Of a stretch of 64,000 bases of DNA, positions 1 to 10,464 are shown piece after piece. The notes under the pieces are model-generated. The model saw only the letters and a program-made list of their open reading frames with translations. It searched no databases and was not told where the DNA came from. The position numbers were made by a program, and so were the translations under genes. The stretch covers positions 744,001 through 808,000 of the forward strand of contig BCHS01000003.1 of assembly GCA_039545275.1 (NCBI GenBank), written 5' to 3'. Numbering within the stretch: position 1 is the stretch's first letter; each line of letters begins with the position of its first letter. The stretch comes from Pseudomicrostroma phylloplanum. Its lineage: Eukaryota; Basidiomycota; Exobasidiomycetes; Microstromatales.

Positions 1-258
1 AGTGCGGGGTTGATGGCTAGTGTGGCTAGGAATGAGGGGTACATTACGGGTGGAGAGAGAGGCCTAGGAGGGGGAGGAGGTGGGTGGGGCTCGACTGCTG
101 CTGCTGGCGGGATTACGGCTGGTGGGCTGGGNGGNTTTTGGAGCGGCACTGGAGGACAGACGGGTAGTGGACTGCCAGGAGGGTACTCTAGCATATACGA
201 CGAGGAGGAAGTCGGCGGTGGAGCAACGGAACAGGACGCTCCTACTGTCCGCCTCTGA
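1..258 (+). CDS. 3' end of a truncated Gly-rich protein gene (partial)
   Basis: A reading frame is open from the first base of the window to a TGA at 256-258. It is very rich in Gly, with a run of six Gly near residue 25, and ends in a short acidic patch (YDEEEV) and a polar tail. That composition fits the disordered C-terminus of a cell-surface or membrane protein whose body lies to the left, but no domain is visible. Two ambiguous bases (N at 132 and 135) fall in the Gly-rich part, so the assembly is uncertain there. It is convergent with the next gene. It could also be a chance GC-rich frame; I do not recognise it. Confidence 0.35.
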   Translation, partial: SAGLMASVARNEGYITGGERGLGGGGGGWGSTAAAGGITAGGLXXFWSGTGGQTGSGLPGGYSSIYDEEEVGGGATEQDAPTVRL

Positions 259-386
259 TAGGCTCACCTCTGAGCAGCAGCAGCAGCAATTCACCGACAC
301 CGATTGACGTACCGAAATCTTTGGCATTGCTGAGCTAGTAGTGTATGGCTATGGACAAGCTCCCCATCTCATCTCCTCTTCTTTCC

Positions 387-2853
387 TCAATTCTGCAACC
401 AAACCCTCGTCTTGGCACATACTCTTCCGCCCCAAGCATCGTACGCCCTCACCGCGAGAATGTACTCTCCAGGCCCACTTTCCTGCGACGCAGAGAGCAC
501 AGCGCCCCTGCGAGGCACAGGCGGGGCCTCCAGGCGTGTGTTCCAGGAGCCATGCGGAGCAATCGAGGAGGAGACGTTCACGTCAGCGGAAGAGGAGGAG
601 AGAGGACCATTAGAGGTCAGGATCGTGCGAGTGAGCGGATAGAAGAGGTAGCGAGCCTGTGGAAGGAGAAGGTACGGGCGCGGACACTGTGAGCTTTGCG
701 GTACAAAAGCTTTACGATCTGCGACATCCCACAAACGTACCTTCCAATCCCACTGACTGCCGTACTTCTTCCTCGTCCAGGCGTAGTTGCCCGTCGTGAA
801 GGCTGGAACGACGTAGTTCCAGAGATCTGAGGTGGGGTTCACATTGTCGAACTGTGAGGCCTTGCTAAGGATCGAGGAAGCTGTCGGCCATCTGTGCGGT
901 ATCTGTAAACGAGGCGTAGCATGCCGAGTGTCAGCGCAGAGTATTCGAAGCACACTGAAGTCCCCTACCCCTGACTCACCCGATCATGATCAAAGGCCAA
1001 TCTCCAGTCCTCCTCCTGCAGCCCGCCACAATCGCTGCCAGTATCTGGCTGACTTCTTATACCCGCCTTGACCTTCCTCACACCCCATTCCACCTTCGAG
1101 ACCGTGAGCGGGTCCAGCTTTGTAGCACCTGCCCGGCCCTCTTCTCCGGGCCCGAGCTGCAGAGGATTCGCAAAGGCCTTGAGACCGATGATAATCTCTA
1201 CGTCGCCAGAAAGTGTCGGCGAGCGCTCATCAGAGGCGGTGAGCGTCGAAGCAGAAGCGAAGATGGCGGGAGGCGCAGGCGGGTAGGGAGATGGCCGCGA
1301 GAAGCAGATCGTAGGGGGGTCAAAGATAGTCGGCGGTCTCTGCATGAGGACGAGTGGAGGGGTCAGAGAGTGTGAGTTATTGAAGCTTCAGAGCATCTGC
1401 TCTGCGTCGTACGTACCTGCTGGCCATCTACCTTCCCATCGCCTCCCAGGAATCTCAGAGGATCATACCACGTCCAGCCGTTGTCATATGCATCCCGCCA
1501 TTCTTTCCATCCTCTCCCAGGTCTAGCCACACCAATCCGCAGCTCGCGGAACCTGTAAGGGTACAGCGGGTTGCCGTCACCACCGGGAGGCTTCTCCGGC
1601 GGGTCTACTGGAGGATCTTGATCCAGAGGCCGCTTGGATGCAAGAGGCTTTGACGAGACGTGCCCGACGATGTAGCCCTTGGGCACAATCTGACCCTCAT
1701 AGACGTTCTGATGGTAAGGACTGATGCCAAAGAGGTGCCAAACAAACGACCATTCGTCTCTGATGGAGATCACCCAGCCCTGCTCGTCGTTGGCGCTAGA
1801 GGGAGCATTCCGGCGCCGATAGAGAGACGACGATATCACTTGGCCCCCGACCGGAGCATGGACCGGGAGAAGGAATGAACGTGACCCATTGGAGGGAGGA
1901 GGTGGGGGTAATCGGAGGGACACGCCGAGGTTCCTTTTGAAGGGAAAGGAGCAAATGGTCAGCCGGCAGAAGAGCCTGACTCGTCACCTCACTTCCTACA
2001 CTCACCATCTGGCTTCTGTCGTGTCTACGCCATTCATGGCGTCGCCACTCTTTGGGTTTGTGGCACGCGGAAGGTAGGGATCCTGCATCAATCCTGCAAC
2101 CTTATTCGACGAGGTCCCATTCTGCCATCTCTCATCTTCTCCTTCATCTCTCTCTGCGTTCATGTCGTGTTCCTTCTTCTTCTTGAACCAGAGGTCGTTG
2201 CTCAAGGGCCAAGCGGCTCTCTGCCCAGTGAGAAAGTGAGCAAGCCAAAAGGTGTCCTCGTGAGTACCATTACGAAGCGAAGTGGGAAGATGCTGGATTT
2301 CGAGGTGAGCAGTGAAACTCAGCAACTCGGCTTTCTGGTGTGGGCTCTCTTCGATGGCGGCGTGCTTCCAGAGCTCTTGGAGCGGTTCGCAGCCAGAAGC
2401 CTTGGGGTCGAAGATCGCCCTGCCGTCCACGGTACCCTTGATGGACTTGCAGCCTCGACTCTTGCGCAGGTCATTGCTCGCTGCCACCAGATCATCCTTC
2501 TCGCAGCTCTCAATGCCACCCGGTTGCCCGCAATGCTTCATCACATCATTCCAGCCCCTTGTATGGACCTGACCGAAGTGCAGAAGTGCCGTCGAAGGAT
2601 CCAACTCCGCTTGCGACAGAGTGGAGAGGGTGAGGTAGCGTGGTCCAAGGTACCGATCCCCCGGCGGCGAGTTGATGGACAGGCCAGCGTGGGAGAGGCT
2701 TGTCCAGGGGTAGCGTGAAGAGTATGAGCTCTGTAAGTCCGAGGTGACGAAGGCCTGCTGAGCGGGCTGCCCTGCTAGCGAAGCCGAGGTGGAGGGACAT
2801 AGCACAGCCGTGGTGATGGCGAGGGCGGCGACGAGACGAGACATAGACGCCAT
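387..2853 (-). CDS. Secreted M23-like / duplicated-hybrid-motif protein, 746 aa
   Basis: Four exons join in phase: 2853-2006, 1933-1417, 1339-980 and 902-387 (donors GTGAGT, GTACGT, GTGAGT; acceptors AAAAG, TGCAG, TACAG). The N-terminus (about 25 residues, hydrophobic core after MASMSRL) is a clear signal peptide. Around residues 285-450 there is a beta-rich module with 'VHAPVGGQVIS', then 'EGQIVPKGYIVGHV' and a closing 'DPLRFLGG'. This is the layout of the M23/lysostaphin-type duplicated hybrid motif. The zinc-binding His residues of active M23 peptidases are not seen; the position of the usual HxH reads ELRIG. The rest looks like extracellular beta-sandwich material with few recognisable motifs. 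By inference it is a cell-wall or extracellular binding protein rather than a working peptidase. It is divergent from ERG11 across 540 bp. Confidence 0.6.
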
Positions 2854-3393
2854 GGTGAGTAGCCCCTACGCCTTGACGGCGGGTGTTTGTAGTATAGTAG
2901 TCTGGGTGTTCTGCCCTCCTGCCGTCATGAGACCACGCCGAATGCCACGACAGATGATTGAGAAGATGGACGAGGCGCTGTTGCTGGTACGAATATCGTG
3001 CAAGGAAGGTGTCCGTCGGCGGGAAGCCTGCAGGCGCTCAGGCCGCCTCTGTCTTTCCGCGTGTGGCTCTCAGGGGCGGCAGGCCGTTCCCCTCAGGCGT
3101 GCGTTGGCTGCCACGCGCGGTGGCCTGGTGTACGTTGGCCCATTGTGCGTGTGCGCCTCTTCTGTTTTTCCCATTTTGGCGGACTGCAGCCAGAGATGCG
3201 TTGCCCCTGATTGCCTCTCACGGAATTCCCTCCCCCCAACGGTCCTTCTGATCCTACCTGCTGCACTCGCCATCCCATCCTCCTCTTCTTGGCCACGACA
3301 CCCACACTCTTTCTACCCCCACACCATCTTCGTTTCCCGTCTTCGCCACCCTCCCATCTCTCCCCGTCTGCTCTGGTCGTCCCTCCATCCACC
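2854..3393. promoter_or_regulatory. Divergent promoter interval between the M23-like gene and ERG11
   Basis: This stretch of 540 bp has no supportable gene. The half next to ERG11 (about 3230-3393) is strongly pyrimidine-rich on the + strand, typical of fungal promoters and 5' leaders before the CACC-ATGG start. I see no clear TATA box and no perfect sterol-regulatory element. Confidence 0.4.
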
Positions 3394-5191
3394 ATGGACA
3401 TCTTCTCGCGGGCCATTGCCGCCACGCCCATTCTACGCGACTTGCCCGTCGCTGCCCAGATCCCAACCGTCGTAATCGGCTTCGTAATTGCGTCCGTTGT
3501 TCTCAATGTAGCTTCTCAGCTTCTCTTGCCCAAGTCCCGAAGCGCCCCACCGGTCGTCTTCCACTACTTTCCCATCATCGGGTCAGCAGTCACCTATGGT
3601 ATGGACCCTTACACATTCTTCTTTGATTGCAAGGAGAAATACGGCGATGTATTCACCTTTGTCCTTCTGGGCAGGAATATCACTGTGGCTCTGGGACCAA
3701 AGGGATCCAACCTCATCTTCAACGGCAAGTTGACCGAGGTCTGCGCAGAGGACGTGTACAACCCCGTCATCACCCCCGTCTTTGGAAAGGATGCCGTGTA
3801 CGACGTGCCCAACTCCGTCTTCATGGAGCAGAAGCGTTTCGTCAAGGCCGGCCTGACTACCGAGAATCTGAAGGTGTATGTCGGTCAGATCGTCGATGAG
3901 ACAGAGCAGTTCCTCAACAACGACCCCATGTTTGCCGGCTTCAAGACGGGTAAATCATCATCAGTGGACATCTTCAAGGCGATGTGTGAGCTCACCATCC
4001 TTACTGCGTCTCGTACGCTCCAGGGCGAGGAGGTCAGACAGAATCTGGACAAGTCCTTTGCAGGCCTCTACCATGATCTCGATGGTGGATTCACTCCTCT
4101 CAACTTCATTATGCCAGGCTTGCCTCTCCCTGCCAATTTCAGGAGAGATCGAGCTCAACGCAAGATGGCTCAATTCTACAGCGAAATCGTCGCCAAGCGC
4201 AGAGCCGTCGGAAGCGCCGAGGGTGCAGAGCCATCCCAGCATCATGATATGATCGCTACCCTGATGGAGCAGAAGTACAAGAACGGAAGGCCATTGACAG
4301 ATACAGAGATCTCGACCATCATGATCGCTTTGCTGATGGCAGGTCAGCACACCTCATCCGCTACTGGCTCTTGGGCGCTTCTGCGCTTGGGATCCAAGCC
4401 CGAGCTCATTCAGGAAATCTACGACGAGCAGGTCCGAGTCTACGGCGAGCCGGACGGCAGCTTGCGACCTCTTGATTACGAGACCAGCAAGAGCTCCCTC
4501 CCTGTCCTGGATGCTGTGATCCGAGAGACCCTGCGAATGCATCCTCCTCTTCACTCACTCATGAGGAGAGTGCTGCAGGATCTACCTGTGCCCCCAACAC
4601 TCTCTGCCAACACAAAAGGTACTGGCTTCAGGCAGAGGGAAGGCGAGACGCTCATCATCCCCAAGGGACACAACGTGCTGGCAGCCCCCGGTGTGAGTGC
4701 CGTTGATCCCACGTACTGGCCCGATGCCGATCAATTCCTGCCCTCGCGGTGGCTCGAGGGAGGAATCCTCAAGTCAGAGGAGAAGAATGGAGGCGCCAAG
4801 AGCGAGGCTACCAAGGGTACCGCTACCAGCACTGAGACAGTGGATTACGGATGGGGAGCAGTTTCCACTGGTGCCAACTCGCCCTACCTCCCCTTCGGAG
4901 CAGGCAGGCATAGGTGTATTGGAGAGCAGTTTGCCTATCTGCAGCTGGGCACCATTATTGCTACCATTGTTAGGAATTTCGACTGGAAGATCGATGGCGG
5001 CAATGGTAAGATTGGCAAGACGCCTGAGCCAGACTACACGGTAAGTTGGCCCTCCCTGCAGCGATAGAGAAGAATCTGAAGATGCATCTGCTTACCCCAT
5101 CCGCTCTGTTTTGGCCTCGTTCTGACAGTCCATGGTCGTCCTACCCAAGCTCCCTTGCGACCTGCTGATGACTAAGCGAGAGACCGCCTAG
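3394..5191 (+). CDS. ERG11: Sterol 14-alpha-demethylase (CYP51), 569 aa
   Basis: Two exons, 3394-5040 and 5129-5191 (donor ACG|GTAAGT, acceptor GACAG), give 569 aa. The start ATG lies in a good CACCATGG context. One hydrophobic segment at about residues 20-45 anchors it in the ER. P450 marks are present: the I-helix AGQHTSS, the K-helix ETLR, and the heme loop FGAGRHRCIG with the thiolate Cys508. The block TPVFGKDAVYDVPN is the CYP51 substrate-recognition B-C region. The enzyme removes the 14-alpha methyl group from lanosterol/eburicol in ergosterol synthesis and is the target of azole fungicides. Tyr136, the residue corresponding to the azole-resistance hot spot (Y132 in Candida albicans), is the sensitive-type Tyr. 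Length fits basidiomycete CYP51; about 30 residues between the K-helix and heme loop are an Asn/Lys/Thr-rich insertion. Confidence 0.97.
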
Positions 5192-6472
5192 GCGATCGTA
5201 TGTTACTGAGTGCCCTTTCCAACGCCACATTTGTGTACTATCACTGCGAATCTGAGGCGGTTGATCTTCACTATGTGCGTGGCTGGCATCTCTCTGCCCT
5301 CTACATGCCTGAGCAAACACTCGGGTCCCATCCTTTCGATAGACTTAAAAAATGGCATATGACAGTCCCCGACTTTTCCTTTTACCCGTGACCTGTTATT
5401 TTTATCGCGTCGGCTTCAATGCCATGGCTGTTGCCGTACGCCGTGCAGCAATGACCGAAACATACTCCGCGGCATGGGCAAGGTCGAGCGAGGTCTAGCC
5501 GTGTCTCGCATACCCTCTCTCCGACCGCTACGATCGTCGGTTCCTCGATTCTGTCTCGGGTAGTAGGGCTGAGGCCATCTATGCTCGTGCCACCTTCAAA
5601 GTCGGAGGAAGGACCACCCACCCGCCACAAACAGCGCCATGGAGCCGTCCTCTGCTCTTGCTCGAGCTGGGGGGCTGCGGATGTCATCATCATGTCTCTT
5701 GTGGGGTCTCAGATGCGAATGTCCCGGCGAAGCGGTGCAGGGCGTGCGGAAAGGACGTGCGGACTGAAGGGCGGTCGGACGTCTTCGCCATGCGACGGAT
5801 TGCAGATCCCGCCCATCGGCGCCGCCGAAGTGCAGATGGAGTGTGGCGGCAGCCGTGGCAGCCGCCGTGACGCCATGCGCCCTCCTCCACGTGGCGCACG
5901 CATGAGTTTTGGCGGGCTTCTATGCATTTAGGTTCTATGGCGACGCCACCCGACGGAGATTATTGACGCACCGCCAGACAGAAGTGGACCTTGGCTCTTC
6001 CTCCTTCTCCCTTTGGTGGGTCGCGGCCCTGACCGGCTCTTGCCCGCTTGCATCGATTGCCGCTTTTGCGCCATAGGCCCTTCGATGCGAGGGGGGGGGG
6101 AGATGGGACCAACTCCATCGTGAGACATACTGCGTATGGAGTCTCAAGTAGTAGCTCTCGGATGGTGCATGGTAGTGGTGGCGAGGGTGAGGCCACAAGC
6201 AAGGGGCTTGGACTTGGATGTCTCAGGTGGCTAAAAAGAGGAGGCGTGACCAAATGGGTGCTGCTGAGCCGTGTTATGATCTCCGAAGGACGCAAACGGA
6301 AGAGCAAGGTGTGGCCCCCCCCATATAGAGCGAATGCAGATTGCCTGCCTTGCCCCCTCCCCCCATCATACTATCTCCTCTGTTTTTGCATCCACCGTGA
6401 TACTAATCCTTGCCCTATACTCCATGCCTTCCAAATAGTACAGCTTCCTCCTCCCTACTTATCAAAAGCGAG
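5192..6472. other. Long intergenic region, no supported gene; TATA-like site near right end
   Basis: I find no convincing gene in these 1281 bp; the frames present lack conserved motifs or plausible starts. Visible landmarks are a run of ten G at 6091-6100, a C-run ending near 6322, and a TATA-like CATATAG at about 6322-6328, some 145 bp before the ATG of the next gene. The last 100 bp are pyrimidine-rich. Confidence 0.4.
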
Positions 6473-7555
6473 ATGCAGCCAATTCTCCTCCTCAATGCCT
6501 GCGTTCTCGCCCTCTTCGCCCTCCTAGTCACACCGTCGCTGGCGACTCCCGTGGCGAGAAGCACGAGCACGTACTGCGATGCATTCAACAAGGCCTGCTC
6601 CCTATGGGCAAACACTACCTCCTCTTGCATCTCCTCTTCCACGGTCCTGACCGTTTCCTGCAAGACACCCACGACGGATCTGACTGGCGATGTAGTCGCT
6701 CTGCTTACCAGCCCGACCACTGCCACTCTCACCTCCACAACGTCCACGACTGTCAGCTCGACACGGACGCGGGTGAAGACGGTGCAGAACACTAGCACTG
6801 TCAAGGTCAAGGTGTTGAGCACTATGCAACTCACCGTCACTGCCGCTACCGTCACATCCAAGACGACGATGCCGACTACAACGACGGTGACTAGCGTCTC
6901 TACACCGTGGGTGCTGCAGAACGGCGCGGACAATATCCTGAGCAATGTGCTCAGTGTAGCCAGTAGCGCCGTTGCTGCTGCCACATCCACTCTTGCTAGC
7001 CTGGGCCAGATTGGCCACTCGGGCGAGTTCATCGTAGCCATCTCCGCCTCGGACATCCTGCGTCGTGATAACGACTACGAAGACGAGGCCGAGGACGACG
7101 ATGAGGAGGAGCTCGTTGTGCGATCGGTCAAGAAGGCGACGGCGGCCAAGGACGTTGCTAGCACCTTTTGCAGCACTTACCTCTCCGCCTGCGTCACCAG
7201 CTGTTCCTCCAAGGTCAAGACCTCCACCTGCACTGCAGGCTCTAGCTCTCTCTCCTACACCCTCGCCTGCAAGTGCACAAGCGGGACAGACAAGAGTGCC
7301 TCGATCCTGGCGGCACTAGCTCAGAACCTCTCGTACAGCACCAAACTCGTCACCTCGACTAGCACGCAAGTGGCGACGATGACTACTAGTACGACGTTGG
7401 CGCCGACGATGACTACACAGACGGTCGTGTCGACGGTTACGGACGAGGTGACCTGGACGAGCACAGAGTGGCTCAGCTCTTGGACCACTTGGACCGCAAT
7501 CGTCGTCAGCACGCCCGGCAGGTCCGTGGCCCTTCCTGCTATCACCGCCTGGTGA
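6473..7555 (+). CDS. Secreted Ser/Thr-rich protein with two Cys modules, 360 aa
   Basis: Single exon. The start at 6473 places a clean signal peptide first (hydrophobic to SLA at residues 22-24); upstream in-frame starts would bury it. The mature part is about one-third Ser/Thr, as in heavily O-mannosylated wall proteins. Two similar modules can be seen. The first begins YC-x6-C (Cys35, Cys42, then 52 and 63). The second begins FC-x6-C (Cys233, Cys240, then 244, 253, 266, 268). Each is followed by a long TTST/VxSTxT-type stretch. Between them lies a very acidic linker (residues 199-214) bracketed by dibasic pairs Arg197-Arg198 and Lys220-Lys221, which are possible Kex2-type cleavage sites. 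There is no obvious GPI signal at the C-terminus. I do not recognise a named family; a role at the cell surface or in host contact is inference. Confidence 0.75.
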   Translation: MQPILLLNACVLALFALLVTPSLATPVARSTSTYCDAFNKACSLWANTTSSCISSSTVLTVSCKTPTTDLTGDVVALLTSPTTATLTSTTSTTVSSTRTRVKTVQNTSTVKVKVLSTMQLTVTAATVTSKTTMPTTTTVTSVSTPWVLQNGADNILSNVLSVASSAVAAATSTLASLGQIGHSGEFIVAISASDILRRDNDYEDEAEDDDEEELVVRSVKKATAAKDVASTFCSTYLSACVTSCSSKVKTSTCTAGSSSLSYTLACKCTSGTDKSASILAALAQNLSYSTKLVTSTSTQVATMTTSTTLAPTMTTQTVVSTVTDEVTWTSTEWLSSWTTWTAIVVSTPGRSVALPAITAW

Positions 7556-8115
7556 TTTCGGCCCAGCGCAGTGACGCTACACTTCTACAAGATAAGGGGC
7601 AACCTCGCCTTTTTACCTACCTACCTACCTACCTACCTACCTACCTACCTACCTACCTACCTACCTACCTACCTACCTACCTACCTACCTACCTACCTAC
7701 CTACTATTCACCTCTCAGCTATAATCCTCTGCAACGGACCTTTTACATCATACATCGTCTACTACTACAATGGCGCGCGTGCATCGCTAGCGGCCTTTAA
7801 TCAGCATGGGCATCCCTCTAATCTCCAATGTCCCCCCGGTATATGGTATAATACGTAACCCTCTCACATAGTCACTCGTACACACATACTCGCATAAACT
7901 CGCAATGTTTCCTCTAATCTAGCATACCCCCCAATCGTCACCCTGCTTCTCTTACTTTGACATTTTTGCTAATTTTATACCTGCATTACTACAATTCAAT
8001 GACTTTCTTCTCGATCATCGCCGTCACCGTTGCGTTTGCCCCTGTGTCTTCTTTCTGTTGTTCTTGTGAGCGCCTCACGATTGTGATGCTGTGCTATGCT
8101 GTCTGTTTCTTGCCT
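7556..8115. other. Intergenic interval between convergent 3' ends
   Basis: Apart from the ACCT repeat, this 560-bp stretch is AT-richer than its surroundings (7720-8100) and holds no supported gene. It contains the 3' ends of the secreted-protein gene (+) and the ARMT1-like gene (-). Confidence 0.4.
7615..7704 (+). repeat. (ACCT)n microsatellite, about 22 copies
   Basis: An uninterrupted tetranucleotide repeat of 90 bp starts 59 bp after the stop codon of the secreted protein gene. It therefore probably lies in that gene's 3' untranslated region. It is open in several frames (Pro-Thr-Tyr-Leu repeats), which creates false ORFs. Length is probably variable between isolates. Confidence 0.97.
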
Positions 8116-10138
8116 TTACTTCTTGCCGACGAATTCCACAACCGCATATCGCCCATTGACACGCCACTTGGGGTCCTCCTTGGCCACCTTCTCCTCCACT
8201 CCTTCTGCCAAACCAACTACCACGTCCGCCTTGCAAGTTCGCAAGGCCAAGAGCGGGATCTGGCCAGCCAGTGCGCCGATGGACGTCTCAAAGGGAGTCG
8301 TCGCGGGCCACTGCAGGTCACTCGTCAGCTTGCGGTAGTTGAGGTCGCCCTTGAAGATGACTAGGGCACTCTTCTCGCGGAGCTCACGGAGGAGCTCTGG
8401 CGCCACCCGACCCATCTGGTCGTAGCCTACGCCCTCGGTCCAGAAGTCTCCTGCTGCAAGGCCAGTGCTCTCGCCAAGCTTGGTGACGACGGGTACGGAC
8501 AACTTGAACTTGCCTTCGCGGGCGTATTGACCCCAGGTAGCTGCCAAGCGCTGAGTACTGCTGGCTGCACTCTGGGCCTTGGAGCGGAAGCCAGAGGCGG
8601 TCCGGTCGGCTGTAGGTCGAGATGCTGTAGCGTTCTTTCCCTCATCGGCAATGGCCAGGTCCGCAAAAGAGAGGGAGGTGGAGTCGACCAAGAATGAGCG
8701 GCTTGGCGATACAGTCCTCGATCGCGAGTTCTGGAAGTAGGCAGGGTCCATAGTGAGGGAACGGGAGCCAGCAGGCTGTCGACCTCTCCCCTGATCGCTG
8801 CCGACAGTGTCTGTGCTGGCCTGGAGGCCCCTGCTACCAGCTGGCGCCGGGCTCCTCTCTCGCTCGGTGCTAGCTTCCATCCTCAGCGAGCGCGAGCCCG
8901 CAGGGTGGGGGCGCTCGCCTCCTTTGAAGTCCTCAACATTGGCCTGTCCCCGGGAACGCGACAGGGATCGCTCGACTGTCTTGCTCTCCTTGTCGGCAAA
9001 GAAGGCCTGTTCTTGCAACGCCTCGATTGTGAAGACGAAGTCGGGTGGCGTTACATCACTGACGAACCAAGGGATTGCCTTTCCATGGAAGACTACCTCA
9101 GAAGCATGTCCAGATTCAAGTAGCCACTGGCCGAGCATCAAGTCTGTTACTAGCTCGAAGCCGGAGTTGTCCAGAACAATGTCTACTCGCCCGCCTCCCT
9201 GTTTCCTCGCAGCAGATAGCTGCTGCCATGCAGAGTCAAGTGCGCCGAGTCCAGTCAAGATGAAGCGCTCTCTGCCCTTTTGGGCCTCGGCTCCAACGCC
9301 TCCTGCTTGCAGAGACTGGATATCGGCATGAGTGAGCGATGTCAGAAGGGAAAGATCGGTAGCGTTGCCCCACAAGGAAGACTGAGCGAGCAAGAAGAAG
9401 GTGAGCTGCGAGAGACGAGGGAGCGCGTCGTCGTCAGTACGTGAGTAGCGCTGTGGTGGGTCATTTGGCAGGCTCACTTACCTTCATGCCTTCCTCGCTT
9501 CCAGCCGCTGCCTCTCCTGAAGAGGCTTGCTTGACCAGCTGCTCCAATGTCTGCGCCAGCTGCTCGATAGCACTCCCCGAACTCCTAAATGCGCTGAGCT
9601 TCTGATTTGCAAAGGGATCGTAGTACTTCCAGTGCTGTGAGAGGTCAAAGTAGCTCCTGACCAGTCGGTACAGGTAACACTCGGCAAACAGCCAAGCGGC
9701 AGTGAACCAAGTTGGCTTGTCCTGCTCGATGATGGAGTTGTAGAGGTCCACGGAGGGGCCAGAATCCTGCTCTAGCTTCTGCAGCGCATGATCTCGGCCA
9801 ATGTCGTGCTTGAGCTTGGAGAGCTTCTCGATGACCGTCTTGGACTCGTCCACCTTTGCGCGTACATCCTGAGCTGAAGAGGAGCTGGACAGAGCTGATG
9901 CGGCTTGGTAGAGTCCGTCGATTGCTTGGGTCAAGATGGTCGGCCTGAATGAAGGACGTGGGACATGTGCACAGGAAGACGAAGGCAGTGAGGTCAGCTG
10001 TGTGCGCTCACGCTCAGTAGATGGTGCTCAAACGTGAGCCTTAGAGTGCAATACGTACCAGCGCTTGGCGGTGGACTCATAAGCGAATGACTGCTTGTCG
10101 GAAGCGGACCAAGGAGGGGGGCGAGGTGAGTCAGACAT
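8116..10138 (-). CDS. ARMT1/DUF89 damage-control phosphatase, 610 aa
   Basis: Three exons: 10138-10059, 9944-9482 and 9405-8116. The family hallmark 'DKQSFAYEST..KRW' is in exon 1 and joins in phase to PTILTQAID in exon 2. DUF89 metal-site motifs are present: VLDNSGFEL (Asp260, Asn261) and FKGDLNYRKL (Asp535, Asn537), together with SLWGNATDLS after the helical N-domain. Family members are metal-dependent phosphatases that remove damaged phospho-metabolites such as sugar phosphates; the human homologue was also reported as a protein carboxyl methyltransferase, which is disputed. The protein is about 140-170 residues longer than typical members. The excess is a Ser/Arg-rich low-complexity insert (about residues 320-470) with three copies of a PAGSR(S/G)L motif, placed between the two metal-site motifs. 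The gene is divergent from the CDF gene. Confidence 0.9.
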
Positions 10139-10464
10139 GTTTCGTGTTGGTATGAATGGTGGTAGGAGGCAAGGAAGGGCACGCGTGGAGGGGAAAGATG
10201 AGGATGAGCCGCGGCATGTGACCCGAGGTGATTTTGGCAAGGTTGCTGGCCTGTGCGTTCTGATGATCCTGCATGTGCGCGCGCAGATGCCAAGAACAGC
10301 AGGCGGGTGAGTGATGGGCTGCTGGGGCGGGCGATAAGCAGTGGGGCCAGGTGACAGGCAGCAATGCGCCTGGCTGTGCTTCCACCGACGACTTTTGCCT
10401 CATTGGTTGCGATCCATCCTGTTCCTGTCACTCCTTACCATTCCTCCCATCTCTCCTCGTAGCA
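10139..10464. promoter_or_regulatory. Divergent promoter, ARMT1-like / CDF transporter
   Basis: This 326-bp interval between two start codons must hold both promoters. The part next to the CDF start is pyrimidine-rich on the + strand. No TATA box is clear. Confidence 0.4.

Noticed and set aside
1933..2005. Possible end of the M23-like protein at the in-frame TGA at 2002
   Set aside because: The TGA lies within a GTGAGT donor; splicing continues the frame in phase through three more exons with coherent domain sequence.
7468..7858. Frames reading Pro-Thr-Tyr-Leu repeats
   Set aside because: Created by the ACCT microsatellite; no conserved flanks or start context.
9406..9481. Alternative 31-nt intron between ARMT1 exons 2 and 3 (earlier CACAG acceptor)
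   Set aside because: Too short for a fungal spliceosomal intron; the chosen 76-nt intron has a CTGAC branch site and a pyrimidine tract before CGCAG.
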